Below, in pieces: positions 1-11,960 of a stretch of DNA of 64,000 nucleotides. Location: the NCBI GenBank assembly GCA_036172665.1, contig CM069876.1:48639001-48703000 (forward strand), read 5' to 3'. The stretch comes from Prosopocoilus inquinatus (Eukaryota; Arthropoda; Insecta; Coleoptera; Lucanidae). The notes below the pieces were generated by a model. That model was not told the origin of the DNA, did not search any database, and worked only from the letters and a program-made list of their open reading frames with translations. The translations under genes and the position numbers were made by a program. The first letter of the stretch is position 1. Each line of letters begins with the position of its first letter.

Positions 1-824
1 TTTTCAATTTTTTGAACTGCGTGGTCGACTGACTTTGTGCCCCCCTTCCTTAACGTATTTTTTTGCCAAATTAAAGCAATTACGATTGTTTTTAATTTCT
101 CAAATAATTGAAAAAAAAATTCAAAAAATTACTTATACTTATATTTTTAAACTGCAACGTCCACTGACTTGCCCCCCTCCCCCCTTCCCCTGCGATCAGT
201 CTGTGGGAAAATTTTCTTCGAATTATTCATCTAGTTTCTTTTGTTGTGTTGTGTTTTGTTCGGGTTTAAGTTTTTCTTTGCAACGACGCGTTTAAATTGC
301 CAAGCTGGGAAAGTTACGTTGCTTTCGGTGAAATTAAAAGAGAAAATTAAAAAAAAAAGAAAATTCTTTGGGCGTCTTCATCCGTAAAATTCGCACCCCA
401 TTGTTGAATAATTGAACCTAAAAGATTCTTTATCGTGAAACAACTACCGTCGTCATCTACAAATTCTTATCCTCCGCTGAAATGAAAAAGACATTCAAAG
501 AACCCCCCCTTTCCCTCCTGCCCCCCCATCCTCCTCATCCTCCGATTTACGACTTTTCCCTCCGGCAGTAAAAAAAGAAATTCGCATTCGTTTCTCGCGG
601 AATTTATTCGAAAGTTCGTTCTCTTTATGCCTCAGAACAATGGCGAAAATAAATTTCAAAAAAAAAAAAGAAAAAATTACATCATCTTGGGGGTTTTAAT
701 GGCATCTCCGGCGCGGCAAATTTAATGCAGCCGCCCGCGCAGCCCCGTTTTTTTTCCGCGTCCGGGATTAAAAGCAGCACTTGCGAGGGGGGGGGGGCGA
801 AACTATTCTCTTTTTCTTACCTAC
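1..824. other. Intron 3' of the VWC exon, no exon seen
   Basis: On the gene strand this is the intron that follows the VWC half-exon; no further CCN exon is visible before the window ends. A ~135-bp duplication sits at its far end: a segment starting AACTGC and running into a CT-rich C tract occurs near 14-50 and again near 150-190. Long C runs lie near 506-540 and a G run near 787-797. An 86-residue ORF at 35-295 overlaps the duplication and looks like chance. Confidence 0.6.
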
Positions 825-916
825 CTGGCAGGCGCATTGCGTCCTGCAGTCGAGCGAAAACGTCTCCCCATGCTCATAGGTCCTGTTGTAGACGACGCAG
901 GGCACCCCGCTCGATT
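825..916 (-). CDS. Ccn: CCN family protein, exon encoding the first half of the VWC domain
   Basis: This is the third coding exon seen. The acceptor is TTGTTTCAG just above 916 and the donor is CAG|GTAGGT below 825. With the single G left from the IGFBP exon, the two leading A bases complete a Glu codon, and the rest reads in frame as 30 codons. The residues include PCVVYNRTYEHGETF and DCRTQCACQ, which is the opening of a von Willebrand factor C module as in CYR61/CTGF (Cys, ~16 residues, C-x3-C-x-C). NRT is a possible N-glycosylation site. In this family VWC acts outside the cell in binding growth factors such as BMP/TGF-beta. The exon stops mid-domain, so the second half must lie beyond position 1. 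A second donor, TAG|GTAAGA, lies 4 bases further on and would shift the frame. Confidence 0.9.
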
Positions 917-1206
917 CTGAAACAATAAGCGGAATTGCGTCGTAAAATACTTTTATTATGCGCCGGATAATACGTCAGAGGAGGGAGGAAAAGCGCGGAA
1001 TTTCTTTCCGGGTTTTCATACGAAAAGAAAAGAAGAAAAAAAAATTTAGCGCCTCGTCTTTATTAAATAGCCGAGGTGTGACGCGGGGCCCGGGCCCGTC
1101 TTTTTAATTGGAAAATTTCGCGCCTGGCGTGTAGCCACTCCCGAGGTGGCTTAACGCTCAAATACGAAACTCACTTTTCCGCTTGCGAGGTGGTTTTATT
1201 AAAAAA

Positions 1207-3150
1207 AAAAGTTAATTTGGACAAGTGCGATTTTATTAAAGTCGAAACGTCGAATGAAAGTAGGTTGGGACGGTGATTTTATGAGATCCGGGCTTTAAAT
1301 TAAAACGAAGAAAGCACGATAATATAGTGTATTTAAAAATAAAGCGTTGGTCCAATCAAATGCTCGAACCGACGCGACGCGACGCGACTACTAAACAGTC
1401 CAGCTTGAGACCGCACCGTTTTAAGAACCACCCGCGACGTTTTCTTAATACACGGACCGAAAAGAAATCGATCCGTAACCATCATCGCTGGATAGCGAGC
1501 TTTCATTTGATACCGCACTTGGCGAGATTCACCCGGCAGAAACGCTTTAAATCGCGCCGGAAGTGCTTCCGGGGGCGTAACAATTTTTCCCGCCGCGCGA
1601 CTGGAATGAACGTTAGGAGGATCGTTCAGGACACTCTCCTGAAGGTCCTTGCAAAATTTCGAGACGATCCGACGGCTAAATTCAAAGTTAATTAAGTTTA
1701 AATTAAGAAAAGGAGGAGTTCCTGCCTTGATCGAAAATAAATCGGTGTTACAGAGGTCGTTAATTTGGACCAATATGAGTTTACTAAAGAAACGTCGAAA
1801 GAAAGTAGCTCGGTCCGGTGATTTTACGATTCCGGGTTTTAAATTAACAAGAAGGAAGCGTTTGTTTGCAAGCGCGATAACATTTTGTGTTTAAAAAATA
1901 AAGGCGATGGTCCAACCAAATCGCTTCAGTACTGCTCGAACCGATGCGACGCGAGGCGACGTCCAAACAGTCCAGTTTGAGTCCGCACCCTTTTAGAAAG
2001 CAACCGCGAACGAGTTCTCTCAATGCGCGGACCCAGATCGAAAAAAAATCGATCCATAGCCATCATAGTTGGACAGCGTTTTTCGCGAGCTTTCGTTTGA
2101 TACCGCGCTTGGCTGGATTCACCCGGCGGAACGCTTCAAATCGCGTCGCCAAGTGCTTCCGGAGGCGTAACAATTTTTCCAGCCGTGCGACTAGAATGAA
2201 CATCAGCAGGATTGTCCAGGACACTTTGCTGATAGTCCTTGCAAAATTGAGAGACGATCCGGCGGCTAGATCAAAAGTTAATTAAGTTTACACTTAAAAA
2301 AAACGAGTTTTTGTTTTGATCGAAAAGAAATCGATGTTACCACGGGTCGTTGTTGGGTTAATGCGACGTTCTCTGGGTGGGGAAACAAGTGAAAGGTAAA
2401 CAGCATGGGCATAGCAAGAATCTATTGCAGCACGACAAATGTTACACGTGGATATTTAAAAATAATAAATAAATTGAGGACTACGTCAAGGGGCAAAGCT
2501 TCGATCCGGGTGAATCGAGCAAAAATAAGTTGGGTCGTGGTAAAGAAGCGGCGAGGGCGGCCTCAATCTGCGTACTCCGTCCCAAAAGCGACCTAAAGAG
2601 GATCTGAACGCGAGTGGGTTATTTTATTTGATGGGCCGAGGGTGTTTTCTGAACTGGCCCGCCTCTGACGTCACAATCCCTCGAGTCATTAGGGGTAATT
2701 TAAACAGAATTTTTTTTTTAATTCCGTGTTGACCTAGAGTTTGACATTCTACATGCCGTTGGACAGGGCTGCGCTTTTCTTGAGTTTTAATTTCAGGGAA
2801 CGCGTTGATTTGCGTCGAGCGTGCGTCCGGCGGCGTAACAATTTTTCTAACCGTGCGATTGGATTGAAATTTGGTGGAATCTTCCAGGACACTTTCCCGA
2901 AGCACCTTACAAAATTTGGAGACGTTCGGACCGCTACAACAGAAGTTAATTCAAGTTTAAATTTGAAAGGAACGAGTTTGTGTCAATGCAGGGACGGAAA
3001 TCTGAAGAAAATCGACGCACAACTAAACTAGTGAGAGTCCAGTTCCGTTTTTACCCAAACCGAGGACTAAAGGAACCACTTCTTCTCTCAACACGCGGAC
3101 CGAGGTCTAAAAGATATCAATCGCATGTGATATTCATTCGAGTTTTTGTT
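1207..3150. repeat. ~550-bp degenerate tandem repeat, about 2.5-3 units
   Basis: Units begin near 1207 and 1758, and a rearranged third runs through about 2620-3150. Shared landmarks are GTTAATTTGGAC, GATCCGGGCTTTAAATTA-like text, GGCGTAACAATTTTTC, CAGGACACT and AAAGTTAATTAAGTTTA. The 122-, 113- and 146-residue ORFs here (either strand) are translations of the repeat and differ between units in a non-coding way. No known protein motif was recognised. Confidence 0.7.
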
Positions 3151-4324
3151 TATTAGTCTCCTAAAAGCTGCTATGATCGGCGATTTGTTTATTTTATGCG
3201 AATTTTACTTCTGGCAGCGCAATTATGTCAACGATCGTCGAAAAACGAGATTCCTTCTTTCTCAACGAACGACGTATCTCGGCAGCGCAGAGATTGAGAT
3301 ATACGCGAGCGAGGAGGGGCGGCGGAAAAAGTTTCCGATATCGCCCGACGAGCCCTCGACGTAACGTTTTTATCCGCCTCCCCCCGTCCTTATTGAATTT
3401 AAAGGAGATAAAGAGCGACCGAAAAACGAAAGCGCGCGCCCCGAATTCGGCGAGAGAGAGAGAGATATCTCGGGTTATGATTTTTCACAAACTCCGAAAT
3501 ACCGAGCCGAAACTCCCTTTGTTATTCTCGTTACTCAGTGCGTCAGTCTCCCTCGGGGTAAATATTGACTGCCGCGCTATAACATCAAAAGCACGAACCG
3601 GATCTTAAATAAATAGTGCCGCACGTCGGGGAATAACTTCAATGGCTTTAATTTTAATATCTCTGCGTTATTATTTGCGAGATTGAATTTAAAGTTGTCT
3701 CGAAGGCGCTTGTCTTGCAAATCCGGGCGTTTAGACCTCGGTCCGACTAATTATAAGTGGGAAACCTCAGCTCTCTCATTGGATCAATTATGCATTGATT
3801 TATTTACAATTCCGATTGGTCCTTAGAAGAGTGTGTATGTCTTCAAGCCGAATTGTTTAGACCTCGGTCCGAGGAGTACCCAAAACACAGATAAGCGTGC
3901 TCTTTTTTTATTCTAAATAGCATTTGCGGGGGGTAAGAGTTTTGGGGTCGGAACCATAATCATGAATTAAACGAATGGTTCCCAAAAAGGACGAGGACGA
4001 CGCGACGGAAATAAATCGAATCCACTTGACGGTCGTAATTCGCCGATTGCGAACAAATCCGGGCGGCAACATAAACGCCCGAAATCCCTCGTCCTCGTCG
4101 AGGGCGGCGAATAAAATTGAAATTCCATCTAGCCGGCTTAGCAGGATGTAGATTTTTGCAACGGAGAATACGCGGTGATAAACTCGTCTGTCAGATTACT
4201 TTGATCCTTAGATTAGCAGTAATTGTTATGCTTCCGATTCAAATGGCGCGCAAAAGGATCCGTCTTGTTAACGCGCCCCGGAGCCGAATCGCCCCCTTCC
4301 TGATCCGCCCTCCGCCCCATCCCC
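3151..4324. other. Gene-less intron sequence
   Basis: Mostly unique sequence with CpG-rich patches around 3960-4320. An 18-bp direct repeat, GTTTAGACCTCGGTCCGA, occurs near 3730 and 3858. A short GA run lies near 3458. Nothing coding is supported. Confidence 0.5.
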
Positions 4325-4414
4325 CTTAAACGAGCGGGCATTTGTTTCCTCCGGAATCCGCCGCCGGATCGTTCCGTTACAACCGCACGTATTAAAAAGT
4401 TGTGTGATTACCAA

Positions 4415-4501
4415 AGAGAGGAATTTTTACGGGATTGCAACGGCAGTCAGCATATAAATATATATGGGTGTTTAGGTGCAATCCCGTAAAAATTCCTCTC
4501 T
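4415..4501. repeat. Perfect 25-bp inverted repeat with 37-base loop
   Basis: The arms 4415-4439 and 4477-4501 are exact reverse complements (AGAGAGGAATTTTTACGGG... against its mirror). The loop contains CATATAAATATATATG. If transcribed it would form a strong hairpin. It may be a fold-back MITE or a small-RNA precursor; no target-site duplication is obvious. Confidence 0.85.
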
Positions 4502-4784
4502 CTGGTGACTGTTACCTTCCACCTGATAATCTCAACCAATAAGCAGCTTTGAACAATTTGCAATTTCTTTTACCACATTCGGAAAGTTTCAAACGTCCTA
4601 TTTGGGACAGCCTGTATATACTCACTCCGATTAGGTATGAAAAATGAACGCACGGCTGCTTTAATTCGTCGGAGAGTTTGCAAATTTTCAGTTTAATGTT
4701 TTAACTTATAAATTTATTTTATTTTTTTCTGTATACATATAGAGGATGAGCAAAATATATATATATATTTTTTTTTCTAAATGG

Positions 4785-5000
4785 ATCTGTGGAAACGTGC
4801 GGACGGGAAACCCACTTTTCATTTCCTTTTGCCCACAGTTTCTTTAAACAATCCGCACGAAGTTGGATCTCGATTATCTTTGTTAGTGGCGTCCTGGTTT
4901 TCGTATGGAAAGCCAGAAATCGACTTTCTTTTTCTGTTTCTTCGCGTTTACTCGAACCTGTACTTTCAGAATTGTCGAAAATGCTTCGGTTTTTTCTCTC
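4785..5000. repeat. Dispersed repeat, mate at 37676-37860
   Basis: Shared text with the copy at 37.7 kb includes CGTGCGGACGGG, TTGGATCTCGATT, TCTTTGT and AAAGCCAGAAATCGA in the same order and orientation. It lies next to TATATAT-rich DNA. The overlapping ORFs on both strands (up to 127 residues) show no recognisable domain. Confidence 0.6.
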
Positions 5001-5099
5001 TTTTCGGTTTTTACTCTCCTTGGACTTCCCCAGATAGAATGAAAACTTTATTTGCGAGAATATCTCAAATAAAATTACCCAAACTTTTAAATATGACAA

Positions 5100-6527
5100 C
5101 ATATATTAAGAGAACGTACAATTTAGAAAAAAAAATAATATAGAAATATATTTGAAATTTATTTCGCAATTCAATTACATTAATTTTTTTTTTTTTTAAT
5201 ATGAACAAATTTATTTTAATTAAGACCGAATGAATTGAGGAAATATTGACTAAAAATTTTATAAATAATCAAAAATTCAAGATTACATAAACAAATAAAT
5301 AAATACCACCAAAACTAATTAATTAATAATTATTTACGCGCAAAATGCATTATTCTTTCAACTCGCCAACGCCGACTAGAACCTTTAAATCTTGAAACAC
5401 AAAGTTTAAATTAAATTAAATACAAAAAATCGGTGGTTACGATTAAATCGATTAGAAAAAAAAAACAAACCGTGAATTGGAATTGTATCTTAATTCGCGA
5501 TATTGCAATTAAATAAATGAAAAACAAACGAGAAACAAAAAGCAGTCGAATGTGAAAAGCAATAGAGCACAATTGACGTTTGAAAAAACAAAAAACAATA
5601 GCAAAATATTTTGTTTTATGGTTTCTCAAATCTTTTTTTTTTTTTTTTCAATAAAAATTTATAAACCAATTGTTATGTAAGTGTTTTAAAAAAATAAACA
5701 AAAGACGAAAATGTTATATTAAAGCCGTTTTAAAAAAAATTAACAATCTGGAACGTCTTCCAATTATTGGCAAAGTTAAAACAAAAGATGGACGGCCGAT
5801 GAACGGAAACAAAAAAGAAAATCAGAGGGAAACAAATGACAAACGGAAAGGGAACGAATGTTGAAAAAAAAAAAGAAACGAGCGGTGCGAAAATGCATTT
5901 CTAATAAAAAAACGAAAATTTCAAAGCGCCTGCAATCCTCGATATTAAAACAAAAGACGACAGCCCGATGAACGCAACAAAAAAAAAATCAAGACGAAGC
6001 AAACGAACGACAAATAGGAAACAAACAAATGACTAAAAAAAAAAACAAGGAAACAAAAGATGAACATTTCAGACTAAGAAATAAGAAACCCAACACAATT
6101 TGGAACGCCTTCAATTGGCGAAATTAAAACAAAAGACGATCAGCCAAAGAAAAAAAAGACGATGAGTAATGAAAACAAAAAGCGAACGAAAAACAAATAA
6201 GTGTTTTAAAAGAGAGAAACAAAAGATGGAAATGTTACATTCAAAGTCGCCTAAAAAAAAAAAAAATTGAACAATCTGGAACGTCTTCCATAATATCGGC
6301 GAAGTTAAAACAAAAGTCGATCGGCCAAGAAACAGAACGATAGGAGTAATGGAAAGAAAAAGTAAACGAGAAACAAATGACTAAAAAAAAATGGGGAAAC
6401 AAAAGATGAAAATTTCAGATTAAGAAACCCAACACAATTTGGAACGTCTTCAATTGGCGAAATTAAAACAAAAGACGATCAGCCAAAAAAAGAAAAGAAA
6501 AAAAGACGATGAATAATGAAAACAAAA
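5100..6527. repeat. AT-rich stretch grading into an A-rich degenerate repeat
   Basis: From about 5690 a loose unit recurs: TAAGTGTTTTAAAA, then AATGTTA, CAATCTGGAACGTCTTCC, AAAGTTAAAACAAAAG and GATCGGCC-like text, clearest at 5680-5800 and 6198-6330, with partial units at 5930 and 6090-6140. Its vocabulary (AAACAAACGAC, GACGATCA) resembles the A-rich block at 50.5-51.7 kb. No gene is supported. Confidence 0.55.
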
Positions 6528-6589
6528 CTTAAACGAGCGGGCATTTGTTTCCTCCGGAATCCGCCGCCGGATCGTTCCGTTCCGAGTTT

Positions 6590-7340
6590 TCTCGCACTTA
6601 CGCCGGTAAGCTCTCGCGTACAAAAGTAAAATTTTTACAAATTTAATGATACGGGAATCATCACCATTAGGGTTGATGTTCGTTTTTATCTTGCGCGCGG
6701 AAAATGTCTAGGCACTTTTCCCGTTTCCAATTTTTCCGAATAGGAAGACACCTGCACTCGGTTCGTTGTTCAGGACGGAAAGACCATCCGTGCGAATGTT
6801 ATTTCGCATCTACGTCACAGTTATTTCGAATGTAATGTTACTGCCGTTGTAAAATCGGATTTGAATGCAATCTTTATTTAACAGGAATACGTAAATCCCA
6901 GGAATTACATAAAAAATAATTTAGGATAAACTGTTGGCCAAGATTTTAAAAATCCGACCAGTCCGATTCAACGCAAGGTTTTCATCAGAAGAAGACTTCA
7001 TATCTGGAAAATGTCTCTTCCCCTTCTCATTCTCAGGTCGTAGGGTGAACATATGCCCCGCCGATAGGAACAAAACAAGAAACGGTCGTTTTTAATTTTT
7101 AACCTTCGAAAATTGACTGATGGGGAGGGGAACCGCCGCCTACCTGAACATCAGCAAGACGTGCTCGGGAAACTAACTTCAGTGCAGCCAGCAGCTCGGT
7201 CGTGACGGGCGTGAGGGTTAATTAAACGCGAGAAATCTTACGCCGCTTAATTTTTCCAGAAATGAAGAAAGGATTAATTTTTAAACTTCAAACAGAATGA
7301 ACAAATTCCAAACTAAAAAGCTGCTCACAAAAGAAAAAAA
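6590..7340. repeat. Two dispersed repeat fragments
   Basis: The part near 6590-6780 shares CGAGTTTTCTCG, ACCATTAG and GAAGACACCTGCACTCGGTT with 8735-8850. The part near 7075-7340 shares TCGTTTTTAATTTTTAACC, GCCTACCTGAACATCAG, GAGGGTTAATTAAACGCGA and AAAAAGCTGCTCACAAA with 12190-12440, and more loosely with 35050-35150. Both are non-coding. Confidence 0.6.
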
Positions 7341-7359
7341 TTCTCATGTATTAAACTAT

Positions 7360-8650
7360 TATGACGTTCATTACAAAAACGACAATTAGAATTACTTTTA
7401 CATTGTTCTACAAAATGATTGTTTCGAAAACAATTGGAACAAATGGTTTGTCCGCTGGAAGCCAAGAATCAAATACTTTGCCCGTTACAGGTCAAGAATT
7501 TTTTTCTCTGTATATGGAACAATTCGATTTTCAGTCAATTTTTTTAAATATAGTCAATTTCATCAAAGAAATCCCCCCCCCCCCCTCCCGCGGCACCATC
7601 ATTTATGTTCAATCCAAATTTCGTGGATCTTACGCAAGCTTTTCATCAGAAGATGATTTCACGTCTGGAAAATGCCTCTACCCCCCTCGCCAGGACACCT
7701 TCAATTGTGTTCAGATTAAAATTTCGCAATCCAAAAATGACATCAAAATTTACCTAAGACCAATGGTTTGCCCGCTAGAAGCCAAGAATCAAATAGTTTG
7801 CCAGTTACAAGAATTTTTTTTCTGTATGCGAAACAATTCGATTTTGAATCAATTTTTTTAAACATTTCATCAAAAAAAAATTCGTATGAAAATGTCTGGA
7901 AAACGCCTTGAGTCCCCCCTCCCCCCCTCCTCCCGTGGCACCTTCAATTGTGTTCAATCCAAATTTCGCGGATCCTACGCAAGCTTTTCGCCAGAAGAAG
8001 ACTTCGCATCTGGAAAATGCCCCCCCTCGCCCGGACACCTTCAATTGTCTTGAGATTAAAATTTCGCGGATCAATGTCCCGCAATCCAAAAATGACATCG
8101 AAATTTAGCTAGGACCAATGGTTTGCCCACCAGAGGTCAAAAATGTTTTTCGTGTATTCAACAATTCGAATCCTGCCCAATATGTGAATCAATTTTTTAA
8201 ACATAGTCAATTTCATCAAAAGAAGATTTCATCATTTTGGAGGAAAATGTTTGAAACACGCCTATATCCCCCCCCCCCCTCTGACACCTTCAGTTGTATT
8301 CAAATCCCAATTTCGCAGATTAATGTCCCAAAGGGACATAAAATCCGAAAATCACTTTAAAAACCTTAACTAGGACTAGCGGTTAGCCCTCTAGAGGCCA
8401 AAATTTGTTTTTTTACATTCAAAAATTCGAATCTTGTACAATGTCTATATAAAATGTTGAATCAATTGTTTTTTTAAATAGTCAATTTCATCTAAAGAAG
8501 ATTTCTTTTTAGGGAGAAATGTCTGGAAAACGCTTTTAGCGCCCCCCTCCCCCTCCCTCCTTCAATTGCATCGAATCCAAATTTCGCGGATTTATGTCCC
8601 ACAGGGACATATATCCAAAAATGACGTTAAAATTTAGCTAGGGCCAGTGG
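7360..8650. repeat. Poly-C-bearing dispersed repeat, about four diverged copies
   Basis: Each copy has a run of C/CT (near 7571, 7914, 8270, 8545), then CACCTTCAATTGTGTTCAA, AATCCAAATTTCGCGGAT, AATGACATHAAAATTTAGCTA, GGACCAATGGTTTGCC and a T-rich tail. The same family occurs at 17.4-18.9, 20.3-20.9, 22.1-23.9 and 38.8-39.3 kb. The 166-residue ORF at 7361-7861 runs through two copies and is not credible as a gene. Confidence 0.7.
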
Positions 8651-8734
8651 TTTGGCTGATAGAGGGTCAAGAATTTTTTTTTTTTGGTTTATGAAATAAT
8701 TAGAATCCTTCACAATATCTACACTCCCACCATT

Positions 8735-9250
8735 AGTTGCTTTCCGTTCGAGTTTTCTCGTGTTTATGCCCCATTTTTTTTAATCTTGTGCGTTATCCCT
8801 TTCAATTTTCAATTTTTCCAAACAGGGAAGACACCTGCACTCGGTTCGCTAAATAAACGTGAGCTGCGTATCCTTGCGTGCAACAAATTTTCGATTGCAA
8901 AGTTTTCGGAAATAAATTGCAACGTCGCCAGGACAAGTCCAGCATCGTGAAAACAAGGTCGAGAAGTGATTTTCGGCTTCTCTTCAGACACCGGTTCCTC
9001 CACCAAAAAAGTTACAAACAAGCAAAGATTGAGAATTTTTTTGACCGTCGGTCGGACGAAATTCCTGTCTACCTATCTAACCACACATAACGATATTAAG
9101 ACGACCCGAATTAAGAAAGAGAGTGAGAGAGAGAGAGAGAGAGAGATGAAGCGAGGCTAATTCGAAAATGACAGAAAAAAATTGTAACGTCGACTGGACA
9201 AGTCCAGCATTGTGGGAAAACAGAGTTGAGAAGCGATTTCTGGCTTTTTA
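8735..9250. repeat. Short duplicated segments and a GA microsatellite
   Basis: GGACAAGTCCAGCAT followed by GAGAAG-GATTT-TGGCTT occurs at about 8930-8985 and again at 9193-9245. A GA run lies at about 9120-9145. The stretch 8735-8850 matches 6590-6780. Confidence 0.55.
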
Positions 9251-10368
9251 TTCTTACAGTTCAGTTTGCGACGACATTGAGCTTTTGGCCAGCGGTCAGC
9301 TGATTTAGTGCAAGTGTCAACGCGTTAATTAAGCACGAGTCGCATGATTATTTAATTTTTTTAACTTATTACAAAATTACAAGGTGAGAAATTGCCGGGG
9401 GCGTTTGTGTGGCTTCGTTGAAATTATTTCTTGCGCGTAAGAGCCAGATCTGGCTTCGTTTATTTTCGTTATTGTAATGCGCACATCCTTCTGCATTCCT
9501 TATCTTCCCCAACAGCTCTTTTAAAGTAAGGGGGAAGGGATGTAAGAAAATTCAGGACTACAAATATTTATACCTTATTTAGCCCCCTTCGACCCCATAA
9601 CTTATACAATTTTTGATTAAAACTTTTAAGCTGCGTTGTGTTTTTTTTGATCTACAGTTCTTGACCCCTTTTTATCTTAAATATTCCAAGTAGTTTGATT
9701 TAAATTGTTGAATTCTTGATGATCGAGACATTTTATTAATATGCGTATATTATTTCTGTTTTTTTTTTTTTAAGAAACCGCGAACGATTTTTAAAATCAA
9801 CTGAAAACCAAAAGTGAAATGAAAATAAAATAACGTGCCGGTGCGTACCAGGCCTTATTTTCTTCCCTTCGCCTCCCTCCACCGCGTTCCCTTGCCGTAT
9901 AAATGCTTGAAGCATTAGCCACCACGTCACGCTGATGTCGAGCAATGACGACTGAGATTACCTTGAAGATAACCGACACGGCAGGCTTTCGTAATGGCGT
10001 TCCCGTGAGCCCGAATGAATGCCTTAAAAGTTTGTAGGGCATTGCGTTTCGTTATCGCAGCGACTCATCATTTATTCATACCAGCGGGGGTTGCTTGACG
10101 CAGACGAACGTTACTACTGCGCGCCCCCTTTTTCCAACGAACGAATTTCATCCGTCGTCCATTACTCGTTTGAAGGCACCTAATTAAAGCAGCGTGCTTA
10201 TTTGGGGGGCCTAAAATAGCTGGAAACGTCAAATTTTGAGAAAAATATGTTCAATTATGAATCAGAAAGGCGACGAAAGACGCAATTAGGGCCTTGCCCC
10301 GTCACTAAAACAGTTAGTTAGAACGGCGGGTGATAAAGTTATTTTACGATGCTCTTCACAGGCGAACG
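9251..10368. other. Gene-less, mostly unique intron sequence
   Basis: No coding signal was found. At 9528-9544 lies the 17-mer AAGGGGGAAGGGATGTA, which recurs twice near 24.4 kb. The two overlapping minus-strand ORFs near 9736-10042 lack any recognisable motif. Confidence 0.5.
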
Positions 10369-10548
10369 TTTGGTCAGCTCAGTGGAGGAAAATGAGGTAG
10401 ACCATCTCCACTGAGCTGACCAAAGGTTAATAGCTTGGTTTGACCAGCTCAGTGGAGGAGAGCATGGTTCTTATTTCTCTAAGCACCCTACCCTTCATGT
10501 TTCTTATTTGGCTAAGAACCCTGCCCTTCTCCACTGAGCTAGTGAAAG
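10369..10548. repeat. Nested inverted repeats built on AGCTCAGTGGAG
   Basis: A perfect 19-bp stem pairs 10369-10387 with 10406-10424 across an 18-base loop. The same core appears again near 10443-10458 in direct orientation and near 10529-10542 inverted, giving a second, longer hairpin. The flank GGTCGTAGGGTGAACGTA matches the text near 7035. Confidence 0.75.
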
Positions 10549-10984
10549 GTCGTAGGGTGAACGTACGCCCCGACGATAAGATAGGATAGTACGAAGTGTC
10601 GTTCCCAGGACACCTCAGACCCACAAGGCTTGCCCACGACAGTTTGCCGAATGGTTAAAATATCAAAGATGGTTCAGGGAGCTGGTAAATAGGGAATAAT
10701 TCAGGCTCGAAGTAAACAGTGTGTTGTAGCTATCGTAAAAAACACAAGGACAAAACGATTAAAACGTTCTATCAATTTACCACAACTCAACAAAACTAAA
10801 GCCTATGCGAATAGATACTCTTTTTTAAAAAAGAGAAAAAAATTTGCTTCAAAAAGCTGTGGATAGAAAAAGTTTGGATTTTATGGCCGTGGGAATGGGG
10901 GCGGGGCACTTCAAAAATATGAAATATGAATTAGAACAAAAACCATGAGGGATGTTGAAAATTAAAATAAAATAAAAATGTAGC

Positions 10985-11960
10985 TGAGAAATGAAAAATG
11001 AATTTCAAGAAAATTAAAATTCATGAAAATCACTGGAAAAATTTGGAATTTCTAGGTCAACCCAACCCAACCGATGCAAACGTAAGCAGAGTCAACCCAA
11101 CGACGAAAACTAAAACAAAAACTTTAAATTCACGAAGATTGCCGAAAGGTATTGAAAATTTGAACAATAATGATTTTTTTCTTCGTAAAATTGTTCAAGG
11201 TCAACGCAATCCAACCGCTGCCAACCTAAGCAGAGCCAATCCAGAGACGTAAGCTAACAAAAAAAGAAAGGAGAAATCGAATGGATTTGGGGGAAGAAAA
11301 TTAGAAGGAAACCGAAAAATTCACGAAGATTGAAGAAAAATATCGAAAAATTCGAACGGAAATGTCAGTTCAAGGTCAACCCAACTCAACCGAAATTGCC
11401 GGGAAACGTCAGAAACTTGAAAAGAAATTAAGGTAAACGAAACCCAACGAAAACCGCTGAGAAATGAAAAATGAATTTCAAGAAACTTAAAATTTATGAA
11501 AATCACTGGAAAAATTTGGAATTTCTAAGTCAACCCAACCTAACCGATGCCAACGTAAGCAGAGTCAACCCAACGACGAAAACTAAAACAAAAACTTTAA
11601 ATTCACGAAGATTGAAGAAAGGTATTGAAAATTTGAACAATAATGATTTTTTTTTTCGTAAAATTGTTCAAGGTCAACGCAATCCAACCGATGCCAACCT
11701 AAGCAGAGCCAAGCCAGCGACGGAAACTAAGAAAAAAAAGAAAGGAAAAATCGAATGGATTTGGGAGAAGAAAATTAGAAGGAAACCGAAAAATTCACGA
11801 AGATTGAAGAAAAATATCGAAAATTCGAACGAAAATGTCAGTTCAAGGTCAACCCAACTCAACCGAAATTGCCGGGAAACGTCAGAAGCTTGAAAAGAAA
11901 TTACTAGGCCAAGGTAAACCCAACCCAACGAAATGGGAACGGGGCACTTCAAAAATATGA
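10985..11960. repeat. 473-bp repeat, two units in tandem
   Basis: Units start near 10998 and 11471 (473 bp apart). Landmarks are ATGAATTTCAAG, AAAATCACTGGAAAAATTT, GTCAACCCAACCCAACC, CTTTAAATTCACGAAG and TTCAAGGTCAACGCAATCC. A second pair of units lies at 19.04-20.06 kb. The 140- and 84-residue ORFs are Asn/Lys/Arg-rich readings of the unit, without a known domain, and are not preserved between copies. Confidence 0.8.

Larger units (their letters stand above)
4325..6581. repeat. 2.2-kb segment flanked by a 54-bp direct repeat
   Basis: The same 54 bases (starting CTTAAACGAGCGGGC and ending GGATCGTTCCGTT) occur at 4325-4378 and 6528-6581 with no difference I can see, while the flanks differ. 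The repeat is CpG-rich, unlike the AT-rich segment between. It could mark a segmental duplication, an insertion made by recombination, or an assembly overlap. Confidence 0.8.

Noticed and set aside
1333..2285. ORFs of 113-146 residues on both strands
   Set aside because: They follow the ~550-bp repeat and are not conserved in frame between units.
7600..7670. CTGATGA...CGAAA on the minus strand of a poly-C repeat
   Set aside because: The stretch between the cores cannot form stem II with a closing G-C pair, and other copies of the repeat have lost CTGATGA.
10369..10424. tRNA gene suggested by GCTCAGTGG
   Set aside because: No B box follows and the element folds as a simple hairpin instead of a cloverleaf.
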